Below, piece by piece: positions 41,560 to 51,675 of a DNA stretch of 64,000 nt. Each line of letters begins with the position of its first letter. Within the stretch, counting starts at the first letter, position 1. Source of the DNA: Aliterella atlantica CENA595. Lineage in GTDB: Bacteria > Cyanobacteriota > Cyanobacteriia > Cyanobacteriales > Chroococcidiopsidaceae. Below the pieces are notes generated by a model. That model searched no databases. It was not told where the DNA came from and was given only the letters and a program-made list of their open reading frames with translations. The position numbers and the translations under genes are program-made. Location: positions 1 through 64,000 of the forward strand of contig NZ_JYON01000022.1 of assembly GCF_000952155.1 (NCBI RefSeq). Direction: 5' to 3'.

Positions 41560-42744
41560 ATGCAGGTTGTAGAGCAAGCTTTAAGACAGGGATTTGAGGG
41601 AAGCAATCTCATGGGAAAGTTAGCCCAAGACCTAGTGCAGAAGTGGCGATCGCAGCTAGAAGTAGAATGCGGGGAACAAAGTGCTGCGACCAGGGAAACT
41701 ATCATTCGCTGGCTACTAGGCAACGATTTGGAACGGTTTGAAACCTTAGAAGCAGACAGGCTGGCAATTGCTAAACAAGCAATGGAATATCGCTATCGAA
41801 TTTTAAAGGAGCGGTATATAGGAGTAGGACCGGAAAGAGCATACAACAACTTACTCAAAAGATTGGGAAGTTTGATGGTATTGCGGAGCAAAATCCGTAC
41901 TGGAGTCGCTCTAAGCCGCGATCGCCATCGCGCTGTAGCAGATGTACTGCAAGAAGTATTGCAGGAACTATTGCAAAGCGATCGCTATATGCAGCAGCAA
42001 ATAAGCTGGATTGCTCAATGCACGAGCGATCGCAGGTTACAAAACACTTTATTATTTGCAGCCACAGAAGAGTATTGTTTGCGCCCAGTACGCAATCAGC
42101 CGTTGCTAGCTTACAGATTCGTCAATTACCTGCGGCGCACTCAAAGGGGGGGCTTAACAAATGTTCCTACCAACGATTTAATCCGGCTAATATCGGAGGA
42201 AGTTCTAGCAGAAGATAGCGAGAACCCTGTCAGCTTGCTAGATACCCAAGCTGTGAGCGAGTATCAAGAAGCGCAAGCAATCGAAGAACAACAAGCGCTG
42301 CGAAACAACGTTAAAAAGGAATTTGCAGCCTATTTAACCGAAAAAATTGGACCAGAAGCCGCCCAGTGGTTGCAGTTATATTTACAAGGCAAATCCCAAG
42401 AAGCGATCGCCCAAACTTTAAATCTAGAAATAAAAAAAGTTTATAGACTGCGCGAAAAAATCAGCTACCACGCCGTTCAAGTTTTTGCGATCAAAGGACA
42501 GCCAGAGATTGTAGATCGGTGGTTAGGGACTTCTTTAGAGGAAAACAACTTCGGGTTAACGCCTCAAGAATGGGGCAAACTCTGGGAAAGTTTAACCCCA
42601 AGCCAGCAACAGATAATAAATCTGAAAAAAGCAGGGAACGATATAGAGCAAATTGCCAAACAGATGCAAATGAAAACCCACCAGGTGCTAGGTGAATGGG
42701 GAAAAGTTTATTTAGCAGCACAAGCGATCCGCAGCCAGGATTGA
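41560..42744 (+). CDS. HetZ-related protein
   Basis: Protein of 394 residues matching the HetZ-related protein 2 pattern as I recall it: ETIIRWLLGNDLERFETL, AKQAMEYRYRILKERYIGVG, IRTGVALSRDRHRAV and the FVNYLRRTQRGGLTNVP block. The C-terminal part (about 255-390) has two helix-turn-helix-like segments (SQEAIAQTLNLEIKKVYRLR, then IEQIAKQMQMKTHQV), so DNA binding is likely. HetZ itself is a heterocyst commitment regulator in Nostoc; related proteins occur in unicellular cyanobacteria, where their role is unknown. A Met at residue 18 is an alternative start. A palindromic repeat follows the stop. Confidence 0.85.
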   Translation: MQVVEQALRQGFEGSNLMGKLAQDLVQKWRSQLEVECGEQSAATRETIIRWLLGNDLERFETLEADRLAIAKQAMEYRYRILKERYIGVGPERAYNNLLKRLGSLMVLRSKIRTGVALSRDRHRAVADVLQEVLQELLQSDRYMQQQISWIAQCTSDRRLQNTLLFAATEEYCLRPVRNQPLLAYRFVNYLRRTQRGGLTNVPTNDLIRLISEEVLAEDSENPVSLLDTQAVSEYQEAQAIEEQQALRNNVKKEFAAYLTEKIGPEAAQWLQLYLQGKSQEAIAQTLNLEIKKVYRLREKISYHAVQVFAIKGQPEIVDRWLGTSLEENNFGLTPQEWGKLWESLTPSQQQIINLKKAGNDIEQIAKQMQMKTHQVLGEWGKVYLAAQAIRSQD

Positions 42745-42749
42745 AAAAT

Positions 42750-42778
42750 GTAGAGACGTAGCAGTGCTACGTCTCTAC
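42750..42778. repeat. Perfect palindrome GTAGAGACGTAGCA / TGCTACGTCTCTAC
   Basis: Fourteen-base arms around a single G, six bases after the HetZ-related gene. Two more copies of this element occur at 52652-52674 and, inside rnpB, at 52771-52793. Confidence 0.9.
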
Positions 42779-42857
42779 GTATGTTGGCGGTACAAAACCG
42801 ATATCAAGCGATCGCAATTTGGAAATGCCACAATAATCAATAAAATCCTCATTCCCC

Positions 42858-44651
42858 ATGACTGAAGCAACATTAACCTCATCTCGGCGCAGTGCTGGCG
42901 AAATTACACCGAAGCTAAATTATCGCGTCGCCATGCCTCAACCAGAAAATCATCTGTTTGAAGTAGAATTGCATATCCAAGATTACTCATTACCTTTACT
43001 AGATTTAAAATTGCCAGTTTGGACACCAGGCTCTTATTTAGTCAGGGAATACGCCAAACATTTACAAGATTTTTCAGTTAGTGCAGGCGAAAAACCTCTA
43101 AATTGGCGCAAAATAGCGAAAAATCACTGGCAAATTGCCACAACAGAACCAGAAATTACCATCCGTTACCGCATATTTGCCCACGAACTATCGGTACGGA
43201 CAAATCATCTCGACGCTACTCATGGCTACTTCAACGGCGCAGCTTTATTTTTACGCATACTTGAATATGACAAGCAACCTGTAAACGTTACTATCATCCC
43301 ACCGCATCCAGATTGGCACGTTACTACACCTTTACCAGAAGTTGCAGAGCAAAAAAATACTTTTGTCGCTGCTGATTTTGACACTTTGGTAGATAGCCCC
43401 TTTGAAATTGGCAAACAGCAAATATATCGATTTGCTGCCTTGGGTAAAGCTCACGAACTAGCTATTTGGGGCGGAAAGAGTAATATTGAGCCAGAAAAAG
43501 CGATCGCTGATATCGAGAAAATTATTGCCGTAGAAGCCGAAATGTTCGGCGGTTTGCCTTACGATCGCTACTTATTTTTACTCCACCTATCAGCGCAAGG
43601 TAATGGCGGCTTAGAACATAAGTACAGTTGCTCGTTAAACTACCCGCGATTTGGCTTTCGCGCCAAAGATAAGTACGATCGCTTTATGCAATTGGTAGCC
43701 CATGAGTTTTTTCACTTATGGAACGTCAAACGCATCCGCCCCAAAGCTTTAGAAGTATTTGACTACGACAATGAAAACTATACGCCTTCATTGTGGTTTA
43801 GTGAAGGCACAACCAGTTATTACGACTTGCTTATTCCCTTGAGGGCGGGGATTTATGACGCTAAGGCTTTTTTGCAGAACTTAGGTAAAGAAATTACTCG
43901 CTATATGACAACTCCAGGGAGGTTAGTACAACCAGTTAGCGAGTCGAGTCTGGATGCTTGGATTAAGCTGTATCGCCCAGATCCTAATAGCGGCAATTCC
44001 CAAATTTCCTACTATTTGAAAGGAGAAATGGTATCGTTGCTGTTAGATTTGCTGATTCGGGAACGAACCAAAAATCAGCGATCGCTTGATGATGTAATGC
44101 TGAAAATGTGGCAGCAATTTGGGCAAGAAGAAATTGGCTTTACCCCCCAGCAGTTGCAAACAGTTATCGAATCGGTAGCTGGGATAGAACTTGCTGACTT
44201 CTTTGCTCAATACATTGATGGCGTTGAAGAGTTGCCATTTAACCAGTATCTAAAACCTTTTGGGTTGGAGTTAGGCGGTGATTTTGAAGATGAACCAGTA
44301 CCGCATTTAGGCATCAAGACAAGTGCAGAAAACGGACGCGAGATAGTTAAATTTGTGGAAATAGGTACGCCTGCTCAAATAGCGGGGATTGATGCAGGAG
44401 ATGAATTGCTAGCGATTGACGGGATTAAAGTTAATTCAGGACAACTGAGCGAGCGCATTAAAGACTACAAACCCCATGACTCTATACAAGTTACAGTTTT
44501 CCATCAAGAATACTTGCGTAACTATACCCTGACTTTAAGTTCTCCACGCCCTAATCGCTATCAGGTAAAACCCGTAAAAAATCCTACTGAATTGCAGCAA
44601 CAAAACTTTGCTAACTATTTGGGATGCGAGTTTTCCACCATTGAGGATTGA
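42858..44651 (+). CDS. M61 family metallopeptidase with PDZ domain
   Basis: Zinc aminopeptidase-like protein of 597 residues. An N-terminal beta domain (about 15-200) is followed by the gluzincin catalytic domain with VAHEFFHLWNVKRIRP (HExxH, about 279-294) and the downstream Glu ligand in SLWFSEGTTSYY (about 313). A C-terminal PDZ domain (about 475-570) includes AGIDAGDELLAIDG. M61 peptidases include glycyl aminopeptidase; physiological substrates in cyanobacteria are not known. No signal peptide is seen, so it is probably cytoplasmic. Confidence 0.92.
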   Translation: MTEATLTSSRRSAGEITPKLNYRVAMPQPENHLFEVELHIQDYSLPLLDLKLPVWTPGSYLVREYAKHLQDFSVSAGEKPLNWRKIAKNHWQIATTEPEITIRYRIFAHELSVRTNHLDATHGYFNGAALFLRILEYDKQPVNVTIIPPHPDWHVTTPLPEVAEQKNTFVAADFDTLVDSPFEIGKQQIYRFAALGKAHELAIWGGKSNIEPEKAIADIEKIIAVEAEMFGGLPYDRYLFLLHLSAQGNGGLEHKYSCSLNYPRFGFRAKDKYDRFMQLVAHEFFHLWNVKRIRPKALEVFDYDNENYTPSLWFSEGTTSYYDLLIPLRAGIYDAKAFLQNLGKEITRYMTTPGRLVQPVSESSLDAWIKLYRPDPNSGNSQISYYLKGEMVSLLLDLLIRERTKNQRSLDDVMLKMWQQFGQEEIGFTPQQLQTVIESVAGIELADFFAQYIDGVEELPFNQYLKPFGLELGGDFEDEPVPHLGIKTSAENGREIVKFVEIGTPAQIAGIDAGDELLAIDGIKVNSGQLSERIKDYKPHDSIQVTVFHQEYLRNYTLTLSSPRPNRYQVKPVKNPTELQQQNFANYLGCEFSTIED

Positions 44652-44656
44652 GAAGT

Positions 44657-44681
44657 AGGGTGCGAATTAAATTCGCACCCT
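44657..44681. terminator. AGGGTGCGAATT palindrome between convergent genes
   Basis: A nearly perfect palindrome (11- to 12-base arms, one-base centre) between the M61 peptidase gene and the convergent ComB gene. No T run, so it may be a dispersed repeat that serves as a bidirectional terminator. Confidence 0.55.
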
Positions 44682-44690
44682 CCATAAGCT

Positions 44691-44720
44691 GGTCACTGGT
44701 TACTGGTTACTGGTCACTGA
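44691..44720. repeat. STRR array, CAGTGAC/CAGTAAC heptamer (minus orientation)
   Basis: Four units written as GTCACTG and GTTACTG on the plus strand. The first unit encodes the last residues and stop of the ComB gene. Confidence 0.85.
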
Positions 44721-45447
44721 TTTTCAATACGCCTGGTTCTGTTTGAATGGGTAAAGCATCTAAAATATCCATTTGAGCGCAATATTTGATATCTTCGTGG
44801 CAGTCCAGACGCAGCAATCTTTTACCGTGACTAGCTTGGTGGAATAATTCTACTAATTTATCTTGCCATTGTTCGTAAAGCGCGATCGCTCCTACTACTT
44901 CATCGTTACCTGCAAGTTCTTCTAGAGGTAAATTAGTCTTTTGCAATAAACTGTGGGCGATCGCTCCCGCGCAAGCTGTATCTTCTAAAGAATAGCTACC
45001 TTCCCAACCCGAACCAACAATCCAGACAATCTCTGGTTGCTGAGATAATACATATTGCACCGCCGCCGCGCGATTAACAAAAGCCGCCGCTAACACTGTA
45101 GGAGCGCTCTGTATGCATTGCAAAGCACGAGTGCCGTTAGTTGTACTAATAAACAATCTCCGCCCTGCTACGCGCTCTTTAGTGCAGTCTAAAGGCGAGT
45201 TACCTAAATCGAAACCCTCTACCTTACCACCACCGCGTTCGCCTGCTCTTAATCTTTTATCAGCAGCCCATTTTTCGCTAACTTGCAGCAACTTATCTAA
45301 ATCGCTAAATACTTGGATAGCTTCACCACCAGCAGCTAACACAGTAGCCATAGTGGTTGTAGCTCGCAGTACATCTACAGCGATCGCGCAATCGGGGATG
45401 CGATCGGTGGGAGTTAGTTCGGGAGTATGGTAAATAAATAACTTCAC
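44707..45447 (-). CDS. 2-phosphosulfolactate phosphatase-like protein (ComB family)
   Basis: Mg2+-dependent acid phosphatase family first known from coenzyme M synthesis; cyanobacterial members must act on another substrate since coenzyme M is not expected. Motifs: [17 protein letters not shown] (about 23-39), [17 protein letters not shown] (about 69-85) and STTNGTRAL (about 102-110). The GTG at 45447 gives the usual [10 protein letters not shown] opening; a TTG 27 bases upstream is the other in-frame option. The C-terminal SDQ and stop are written by an STRR unit. Confidence 0.82.
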   Translation of the reverse strand: MKLFIYHTPELTPTDRIPDCAIAVDVLRATTTMATVLAAGGEAIQVFSDLDKLLQVSEKWAADKRLRAGERGGGKVEGFDLGNSPLDCTKERVAGRRLFISTTNGTRALQCIQSAPTVLAAAFVNRAAAVQYVLSQQPEIVWIVGSGWEGSYSLEDTACAGAIAHSLLQKTNLPLEELAGNDEVVGAIALYEQWQDKLVELFHQASHGKRLLRLDCHEDIKYCAQMDILDALPIQTEPGVLKISDQ

Positions 45448-45629
45448 GCGCTTGGCTACACCTTGTATTTTCAAGTGAATTATATGCTAAGGCGTGAAGT
45501 TGAGGGAACAACCAAAGAGCGATCGTACTTTAGGTAGCATTACTCTGCTCTATTGGGCTATTTAGGCTCTGTTGTCCCAAAATGTAAAATAAGCCTATAG
45601 CTGTAAAGTCAAGCTAAGGAGACTGAAAT

Positions 45630-45806
45630 ATTCCTACTTCAGAGCAAAAAACGCAGTGTTATATACTGTGCTGTCAATTCACTAAGCTTTACTTGCCTAT
45701 TAACATTGTTCGTCTAGATGAACGAACCAAAAACGTATTCTTTTTGGCAGGCGAGCAAAATATTATAGAAATATACCCCAATGGTAAATGGAGGTACATC
45801 GGATGA
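45630..45806 (+). CDS. DUF6888 family protein with apparent ATT start
   Basis: A 58-codon frame that automated callers would skip because it has no ATG, GTG or TTG. It encodes CYILCCQFTKLYLPINIVRL, then DERTKNVFFLAGEQNIIEIY and PNGKWRYIG, matching the DUF6888 pattern. AAGGAG (45616-45621) lies eight bases before an ATT, and a TGA closes the frame two codons upstream of that ATT, so initiation at ATT, or decay of a former ATG, is indicated. The stop overlaps the DUF6887 ATG as ATGA, the usual order for this pair in cyanobacteria. Confidence 0.72.
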   Translation: MPTSEQKTQCYILCCQFTKLYLPINIVRLDERTKNVFFLAGEQNIIEIYPNGKWRYIG

Positions 45807-46027
45807 ATCAGCTTAACTTTCAAAAGATGAGTCAAAAAGAGTTGCACGATTACGTTCTTGCTCATCGGGAAGACTCTGAAGCCTTTTATGCCTACGTAGA
45901 TAAGCTTCATGCTGAAGGAAATTGGATTGAGATGCCTGCTTTAATGTCTGAGCAGGACTTAGATAATCATCCTGAGTTCCTCGAACATATTCGTAATAGT
46001 TCTCAGTCTCAAGATAACGTAGTTTAG
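45803..46027 (+). CDS. DUF6887 family protein
   Basis: Protein of 74 residues with the family opening MNQLNFQKMSQKELHDYVLA, then HREDSEAFYAYVDKLH and a C-terminal WIEMPALMSEQDLDNHPEFL. The start at 45803 is set by GGAGGT seven bases upstream and by the ATGA overlap with the DUF6888 gene. The pair is widespread in cyanobacteria without known function; tight coupling and small size resemble toxin-antitoxin pairs, but nothing in the sequence shows toxicity. Confidence 0.8.
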   Translation: MNQLNFQKMSQKELHDYVLAHREDSEAFYAYVDKLHAEGNWIEMPALMSEQDLDNHPEFLEHIRNSSQSQDNVV

Positions 46028-46256
46028 AGCTAGAATTTAACTCTCAAAGCGATCGCAATAGTTAAGCTCGATTATTGCAAAGTATTTTTTTTGTTGCGAA
46101 TATATAAGCGTCTCACAAATATTGTAAAAGTACAAGCTTAATGACTGTTTAGACTTATGTCAGTTTAGATTAGTTGACGGTTGGTAATACTTTATGCATA
46201 AATTTTTCCATAAAATTTACTACCAATAATTAAGCCGTTAGAAAGGAAAATAATAA

Positions 46257-46916
46257 ATGACAGCTATTCTGGATGCTAGAAACTTATCTTTAGAAGATGT
46301 CCATCGCCTTTTAAAATTGGAAGAAAGTTTAAATGAATCTCCTTTATCATTATTGTCATTAGAACACCTTACAGAATTTGAACAACAGGAAGTGCTGAAA
46401 ATCCGTGATGTTTTTCGCAGTTACTATGCAAGCGGTAGATTTTCAGAAGGGCAAGTCAAATTTTTGACTATTGCTCCTCTAATGTGGTTGGCTGGGTTTT
46501 ATCAACAGGGTATTAAAATAACTATTGAAGAAAATATTGCTGATATCTCAATTGAAGATGAAGATACAGTAGTTAAAGGGAGAATGGATATTTTAGCGGT
46601 TAGCAGAACTAAGTCTAAAACGTCCATTACGCCATTTTGGGTATTAGTAGTTGAAACTAAAAATAGTAGTATTGAAGCATTAGAAGGTTTACCGCAGCTA
46701 CTTACTTATGCCTATAAAAGTTCAGAACATCAAGAATCTGTTTGGGGCTTAACAACTAACGGGCTAAGTTATTGGTTTGTCAATCTCAAGCAAGGGAACC
46801 CGCCAACTTATCAATTATTGCCAGAACTTAACTTATTTGACTTGCAGCGATCGCTTCAGTTACTACAAATATTGAAAGCAATTTGTAAATTACAGTACAC
46901 TTCAGGGTCACTTTAA
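46257..46916 (+). CDS. PD-(D/E)xK restriction endonuclease-like protein
   Basis: Protein of 219 residues often labelled restriction endonuclease subunit R in cyanobacteria. A helical N-terminal part is followed by the nuclease core: GRMDILAV (108-115, Asp111), FWVLVVETKNSSI (127-139, Glu133 and Lys135) and LPQLLTYAYKS (145-155, Gln147), then the VWGLTTNGLSYWF strand pair. There is no helicase, methylase or specificity subunit nearby, so it is an orphan nuclease-fold protein. AAAGGA precedes the ATG. Confidence 0.8.
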   Translation: MTAILDARNLSLEDVHRLLKLEESLNESPLSLLSLEHLTEFEQQEVLKIRDVFRSYYASGRFSEGQVKFLTIAPLMWLAGFYQQGIKITIEENIADISIEDEDTVVKGRMDILAVSRTKSKTSITPFWVLVVETKNSSIEALEGLPQLLTYAYKSSEHQESVWGLTTNGLSYWFVNLKQGNPPTYQLLPELNLFDLQRSLQLLQILKAICKLQYTSGSL

Positions 46917-47108
46917 CAGGTAACGTCAAACAGGTAAATGAGCGAGAAGGCACAGCATACTTATTGTGCTTGGGTAAAAATAAACACACTTTCTTCATTT
47001 AACAAATATCAACAAAGTTATAGCGCATTAGGCTTGTTGATAGAGAGAAAATAGAAAGATAGGAGTATTTTATCTAAAGCCTTGCCTAAAATTGGGAGCC
47101 TGCAATCA

Positions 47109-50081
47109 GTGGTATTACAAGTAGAAAAAAACACTTACGAAGCTAAAACTCAGGAAATTGCTAAACAACTTTTAGCAGCTACGCGGGAAAATCGCTCGTT
47201 TTTTGCTTCCTTACGCGATCAAATGCGCTGGGATGATAAATTACTAGCTTGGGCAATGAGTAACCCAGGCTTGCGCGTGCAGTTGTTTCGCTTCATTGAC
47301 TGCTTACCTGCGTTGCACAGTAAACCAGAAGTTGCCGCACATCTGCAAGAGTATTTAGGCGATGAGTCGGTAGAATTACCAGCAGCCTTAAAGGGAATGC
47401 TCAATTTTGCCACGCCCGATTCCATGCCCGGACAAGTAGCTGCTACAACTGTATCTACTGCTGTAGAAACTTTAGCGCATAAGTATATATCTGGGGAAAA
47501 TATCAAAGAAGTCCTCAAAACAATCGAGCGTCTGCGTAAGAATAAGATGGCTTTTACCATCGATTTGCTTGGGGAAGCTGTAATTACTGAAGCTGAAGCC
47601 CAATCATATCTAGATCGCTATCTCGATTTGATGGCGCAATTGGTAGCAGCCTCGAAAAAGTGGACACCAGTAGCAGCGATTGATAGTGCTGAGGGCGAAA
47701 CATTGTCCCAAGTGCAAGTATCTGTCAAGCTTACAGCCTTTTATTCGCAATTCGATCCGCTAGACGCTTGTGGTAGCGAAGCAAAGGTTAGCGATCGCAT
47801 CCGCATATTACTACGCCGCGCCCAAGAATTAGGGGCAGCAGTCCATTTTGATATGGAACAATATGCCTATAAAGACTTAACTCTATCTATTTTGAAAAAA
47901 ATATTGATGGAACAAGAGTTTCGCACCCGCACAGATGTAGGCATAACAATTCAAGCATATCTGCGCGATAGCGAAAGAGATACTAAAGATCTAATCGCTT
48001 GGGCAAAAGAACGCGGTTATCCTTTGACAATTCGGCTAGTTAAAGGCGCTTATTGGGATCAAGAGACAATCAAAGCTGCACAAAAAGATTGGCAACAACC
48101 TGTATATAACGATAAAGCTGCAACAGATGCCAACTTTGAAACGATTACGCAACTGTTGTTAGAAAATCACGAATACGTATATGCAGCAATAGGCAGCCAT
48201 AACGTGCGATCGCAAGCTGTAGCCATAGCGATCGCCGAAACTCTCAATATCCCTCGCCGTCGCTTTGAAATGCAAGTATTGTACGGTATGGGAGATAAAT
48301 TAGCATCAGCACTGGTAGCAAGAGGGCATCGAGTAAGAGTTTATTGCCCTTATGGCGAACTACTTCCAGGAATGGCTTATTTAATTCGCCGCTTACTGGA
48401 AAATACAGCAAATAGCTCGTTTTTGCGCCAAAGTTTAGAAGATCGTCCAGTTGAAGAACTACTTGCACCACCAATTAGTAAGGGCGATGTACCTTTTGCA
48501 GCTAACCATGCAGCTTTTGCTAATGTGGCTGATACCGATTATGCAGATATGGAACTAAGAAATACTGCCCAAACAGCTTTTGCTAACGTTCGCCAACAAC
48601 TAGGCAAAACTTATTTACCCTTAATTAATGGCGAATATCAACAGACAGAACAAATAATTGATTCTGTCAATCCTTCTAAATACAGCGAAATAGTCGGTAA
48701 AGTTGGGCTAATTTCGCCAGAACAAGCCAAAGCAGCTATGGAAGCGGCAAAAGTAGCTTTTCCAGCTTGGCGGCGTACCCCAGTTAAAGAACGCGCTGAT
48801 ATACTACGCAAAGCTGCTGTTTTGATGGAACAAAAAAGGGCAGAATTATCAGCTTGGATAGTTTTAGAAGTAGGTAAGCCAGTCAAAGAAGCAGATGCAG
48901 AAGTATCGGAAGCAATAGACTTTTGCAACTACTACGCCCAGGAGATGGAACGCCTAGATAAAGGGTATAACTACGATATCGCTGGGGAAACTAACCGCTA
49001 TATCTACCAACCTAGAGGAATTGCAGTAGTTATCTCGCCTTGGAATTTCCCTTTAGCGATCGCTGCTGGGATGACTGTAGCAGCATTGGCTACGGGTAAT
49101 TGTACTTTACTCAAACCTGCGGAGACATCTTCTGTAATTGCCGCTAAATTTGCTGAAATATTGGTAGAAGCTGGCATTCCCAAAGGCGTGTTTCAATACG
49201 TACCAGGAAGAGGTTCTACAGTTGGCGCTTATTTAGTCAATCATCCCGATACTCACTTAATTGCGTTTACAGGTTCTCAAGAAGTAGGCTGTCGCATTTA
49301 TGCAGATGCAGCTATTGTGCAGCCAGGGCAAAAACACCTCAAGCGTGTAATTGCCGAAATGGGTGGTAAAAATGGGCTAATTATTGATGAAAGTGCCGAT
49401 CTAGATGCAGCCGTAGTTGGCGTAGTACAATCTGCTTTCGGTTACAGCGGGCAAAAGTGTTCGGCTTGTTCGCGGGTGATAGTGTTAGAGCCTATTTATG
49501 ATGCCTTCGTGCAGCGTTTGGTTGAAGCAACACATAGCCTTAATATCGGGCTTGCTGAGTCTCCTAGCACCCAAGTCGGTCCGGTAATTGATGCTAATGC
49601 TAGAGATCGGATTAAAGAATACATCGAGCAGGGGAAAAAAGAAGCCCAAGCTGCACTGGAAATACCTGTAACAGATACGGGGTATTTTGTTAGTCCAACA
49701 ATCTTTAGCAATGTTGCACCCACAGCAGCGATCGCTCAAGAAGAAATTTTTGGTCCAGTTGTGGCTGTAATTAAGGTAAAAGACTTTAACGAAGCGATCG
49801 CAGTTGCGAATGGAACTAATTTCGCACTTACTGGCGGACTGTATTCGCGTACTCCTTCCCATATTCAGCAAGCAGAGCAAGAATTTGAGGTAGGCAATCT
49901 TTACATCAATCGGACAATAACAGGAGCGATCGTTGCTAGGCAACCATTTGGCGGCTTCAAGATGTCTGGTGTAGGTTCCAAAGCCGGAGGTCCCGATTAC
50001 TTACTCCAGTTTCTAGAACCGCGCACGATTACAGAAAATATCCAACGTCAAGGTTTTGCACCGATTGAAGGAGCAGAGTAG
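47109..50081 (+). CDS. putA: Bifunctional proline dehydrogenase / L-glutamate gamma-semialdehyde dehydrogenase
   Basis: Converts proline to glutamate in two linked steps. About 990 residues. The FAD-dependent proline dehydrogenase barrel occupies about 80-430 (QVSVKLTAFYSQFDP, VHFDMEQYAYKDL, LVKGAYWDQE) and the NAD-dependent aldehyde dehydrogenase about 500-985 (ISPWNFPLAIAAGMTVAAL, the ITFTGS-like LIAFTGSQEVG, catalytic Cys in SGQKCSACSR and EEIFGPVVAV). No N-terminal DNA-binding domain, so it is not a repressor. The GTG at 47109 has GGGAG ten bases ahead and gives the expected opening; the in-frame TTG at 47082 is less likely. Confidence 0.93.
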   Translation: MVLQVEKNTYEAKTQEIAKQLLAATRENRSFFASLRDQMRWDDKLLAWAMSNPGLRVQLFRFIDCLPALHSKPEVAAHLQEYLGDESVELPAALKGMLNFATPDSMPGQVAATTVSTAVETLAHKYISGENIKEVLKTIERLRKNKMAFTIDLLGEAVITEAEAQSYLDRYLDLMAQLVAASKKWTPVAAIDSAEGETLSQVQVSVKLTAFYSQFDPLDACGSEAKVSDRIRILLRRAQELGAAVHFDMEQYAYKDLTLSILKKILMEQEFRTRTDVGITIQAYLRDSERDTKDLIAWAKERGYPLTIRLVKGAYWDQETIKAAQKDWQQPVYNDKAATDANFETITQLLLENHEYVYAAIGSHNVRSQAVAIAIAETLNIPRRRFEMQVLYGMGDKLASALVARGHRVRVYCPYGELLPGMAYLIRRLLENTANSSFLRQSLEDRPVEELLAPPISKGDVPFAANHAAFANVADTDYADMELRNTAQTAFANVRQQLGKTYLPLINGEYQQTEQIIDSVNPSKYSEIVGKVGLISPEQAKAAMEAAKVAFPAWRRTPVKERADILRKAAVLMEQKRAELSAWIVLEVGKPVKEADAEVSEAIDFCNYYAQEMERLDKGYNYDIAGETNRYIYQPRGIAVVISPWNFPLAIAAGMTVAALATGNCTLLKPAETSSVIAAKFAEILVEAGIPKGVFQYVPGRGSTVGAYLVNHPDTHLIAFTGSQEVGCRIYADAAIVQPGQKHLKRVIAEMGGKNGLIIDESADLDAAVVGVVQSAFGYSGQKCSACSRVIVLEPIYDAFVQRLVEATHSLNIGLAESPSTQVGPVIDANARDRIKEYIEQGKKEAQAALEIPVTDTGYFVSPTIFSNVAPTAAIAQEEIFGPVVAVIKVKDFNEAIAVANGTNFALTGGLYSRTPSHIQQAEQEFEVGNLYINRTITGAIVARQPFGGFKMSGVGSKAGGPDYLLQFLEPRTITENIQRQGFAPIEGAE

Positions 50082-50246
50082 ATGTAAGGCAGGGGGAGCA
50101 AGGGAAGATAATTAACTTACATACTCTGTCCTCCTTGTCCCCCTTGTCTGCTTGTCTCCAAGATCGAAGAACTAACAAAAATACTTGATCGATCGCACTT
50201 ACAAGTCGAGAATAAAAAAGTAACGCGCACCAGGAGAGGCTCTGCC

Positions 50247-51674
50247 GTGAGTCAGGAATTTGATTACGATTTAGTTATTATTGGCGCTGGAGTAGGCGGA
50301 CATGGCGCTGCCCTGCACGCTGTTAGTCGTGGCTTACGGGCGGCAATTATTGAAGCGGCTGATATGGGTGGTACTTGTGTCAATAGAGGTTGTATCCCCT
50401 CTAAAGCCCTGCTAGCCGCCTCTGGGAGAGTGCGAGAACTACGTAACGCCCATCATCTCAAGTCTTTGGGAATTCAAGTTGGGAGTGTAGATTTTGATAG
50501 AAGTGCGATCGCATCCCACGCTAGCAATATTGTCGAAAAACTCCAAGGCGACTTAACTAACAGCCTCAAACGCCTAAAAGTAGATATTATTCGCGGTTGG
50601 GCAAAAGTAGCAGGAACGCAAAAAGTTACTATTACAACCGATAGCGGCGAACAAACTATTACAGCCAAAGATATTATTCTTTCCCCTGGTTCAATTCCAT
50701 TTGTACCACCAGGAATTGAAGTAGATGGCAAAACTGTATTTACTAGCGACCAAGGTGTAAAACTAGATTGGCTACCTGATTGGGTAGCAATCATCGGTAG
50801 CGGTTATATTGGCTTAGAGTTTTCCGATATTTATTCGGCGCTAGGGTGTGAAATTACCATGATTGAAGCCCTAGATCAATTGATGCCAGGTTTTGACCGA
50901 GATATTGCCAAACTTGCAGAACGGATATTGATTGCACCGCGAGACATTGAAACTCATGTAGGCATATACGCAAAACGAGTTATTCCTGGTACGCCTGTAG
51001 TTATCGAACTTGCTAACTTCAAGACGAAAGAAGATGTAGATGTAATCGAGGTAGATGCTTGTTTAGTTGCCACAGGACGCATCCCAGCAACTCAAAACTT
51101 AGGTTTAGAATCAGTTGGGGTAGAAATCGATCGCCGAGGTTTTATCCCAGTCAATGATGCTATGGCGGTACTATCGGCTGGGGAAGTAGTACCGCATCTG
51201 TGGGCAATTGGCGATGCAAATGGCAAAATGATGCTAGCTCACGCAGCTTCAGCGCAAGGTATTGTAGCAGTAGATAACATCTGCGAACAGCCAAGAGAAG
51301 TAGACTACCGCAGCATTCCCGCCGCCGCCTTTACCCATCCTGAAATAAGCTATGTAGGAATGACAGAAACAGCAGCCAAAGAATTAGGCGATACAGAAGG
51401 ATTTGAAATTGGCGCAGTCAGAAGTTATTTCAAAGGTAACTCCAAAGCGATCGCCGAAGGAGAAGCTGACGGCATAGCCAAGCTAATATACCGCAAAGAT
51501 ACAGGCGAAGTATTAGGAGTACACATCATCGGCTTACACGCCTCAGACTTAATTCACGAAGCCTCAGCCGCAATTGCCAACCGTCAATCAGTCCATACTT
51601 TAGCTCACCTAGTCCACGCCCATCCAACCCTCTCAGAAGTCCTAGACGAAGCCTACAAAAGAGCGATCGCTTGA
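50247..51674 (+). CDS. lpdA: Dihydrolipoyl dehydrogenase
   Basis: FAD and NAD-dependent E3 component of the pyruvate and related dehydrogenase complexes and possibly of glycine cleavage. 475 residues. The FAD site [18 protein letters not shown], the redox disulphide [17 protein letters not shown] (Cys about 45 and 50), the NAD fold [17 protein letters not shown] and the C-terminal His-Glu dyad in [13 protein letters not shown] are intact. GTG start with GGAGAGG upstream. An STRR array follows the stop, then trpC. Confidence 0.95.
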   Translation: MSQEFDYDLVIIGAGVGGHGAALHAVSRGLRAAIIEAADMGGTCVNRGCIPSKALLAASGRVRELRNAHHLKSLGIQVGSVDFDRSAIASHASNIVEKLQGDLTNSLKRLKVDIIRGWAKVAGTQKVTITTDSGEQTITAKDIILSPGSIPFVPPGIEVDGKTVFTSDQGVKLDWLPDWVAIIGSGYIGLEFSDIYSALGCEITMIEALDQLMPGFDRDIAKLAERILIAPRDIETHVGIYAKRVIPGTPVVIELANFKTKEDVDVIEVDACLVATGRIPATQNLGLESVGVEIDRRGFIPVNDAMAVLSAGEVVPHLWAIGDANGKMMLAHAASAQGIVAVDNICEQPREVDYRSIPAAAFTHPEISYVGMTETAAKELGDTEGFEIGAVRSYFKGNSKAIAEGEADGIAKLIYRKDTGEVLGVHIIGLHASDLIHEASAAIANRQSVHTLAHLVHAHPTLSEVLDEAYKRAIA

Positions 51675-51675
51675 A

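Noticed and set aside
45630-46027. Toxin-antitoxin call for the DUF6888/DUF6887 pair
   Set aside because: Size and overlap fit, but no toxin fold or antitoxin DNA-binding motif is visible, so the function is left open.
46257-46916. Restriction-modification system at this locus
   Set aside because: No methylase, helicase or specificity gene is nearby; only an orphan nuclease-fold protein is supported.
49485-49943. 152-codon minus frame inside putA
   Set aside because: Antisense to the well-supported aldehyde dehydrogenase domain; Cys/Asn-rich shadow composition.
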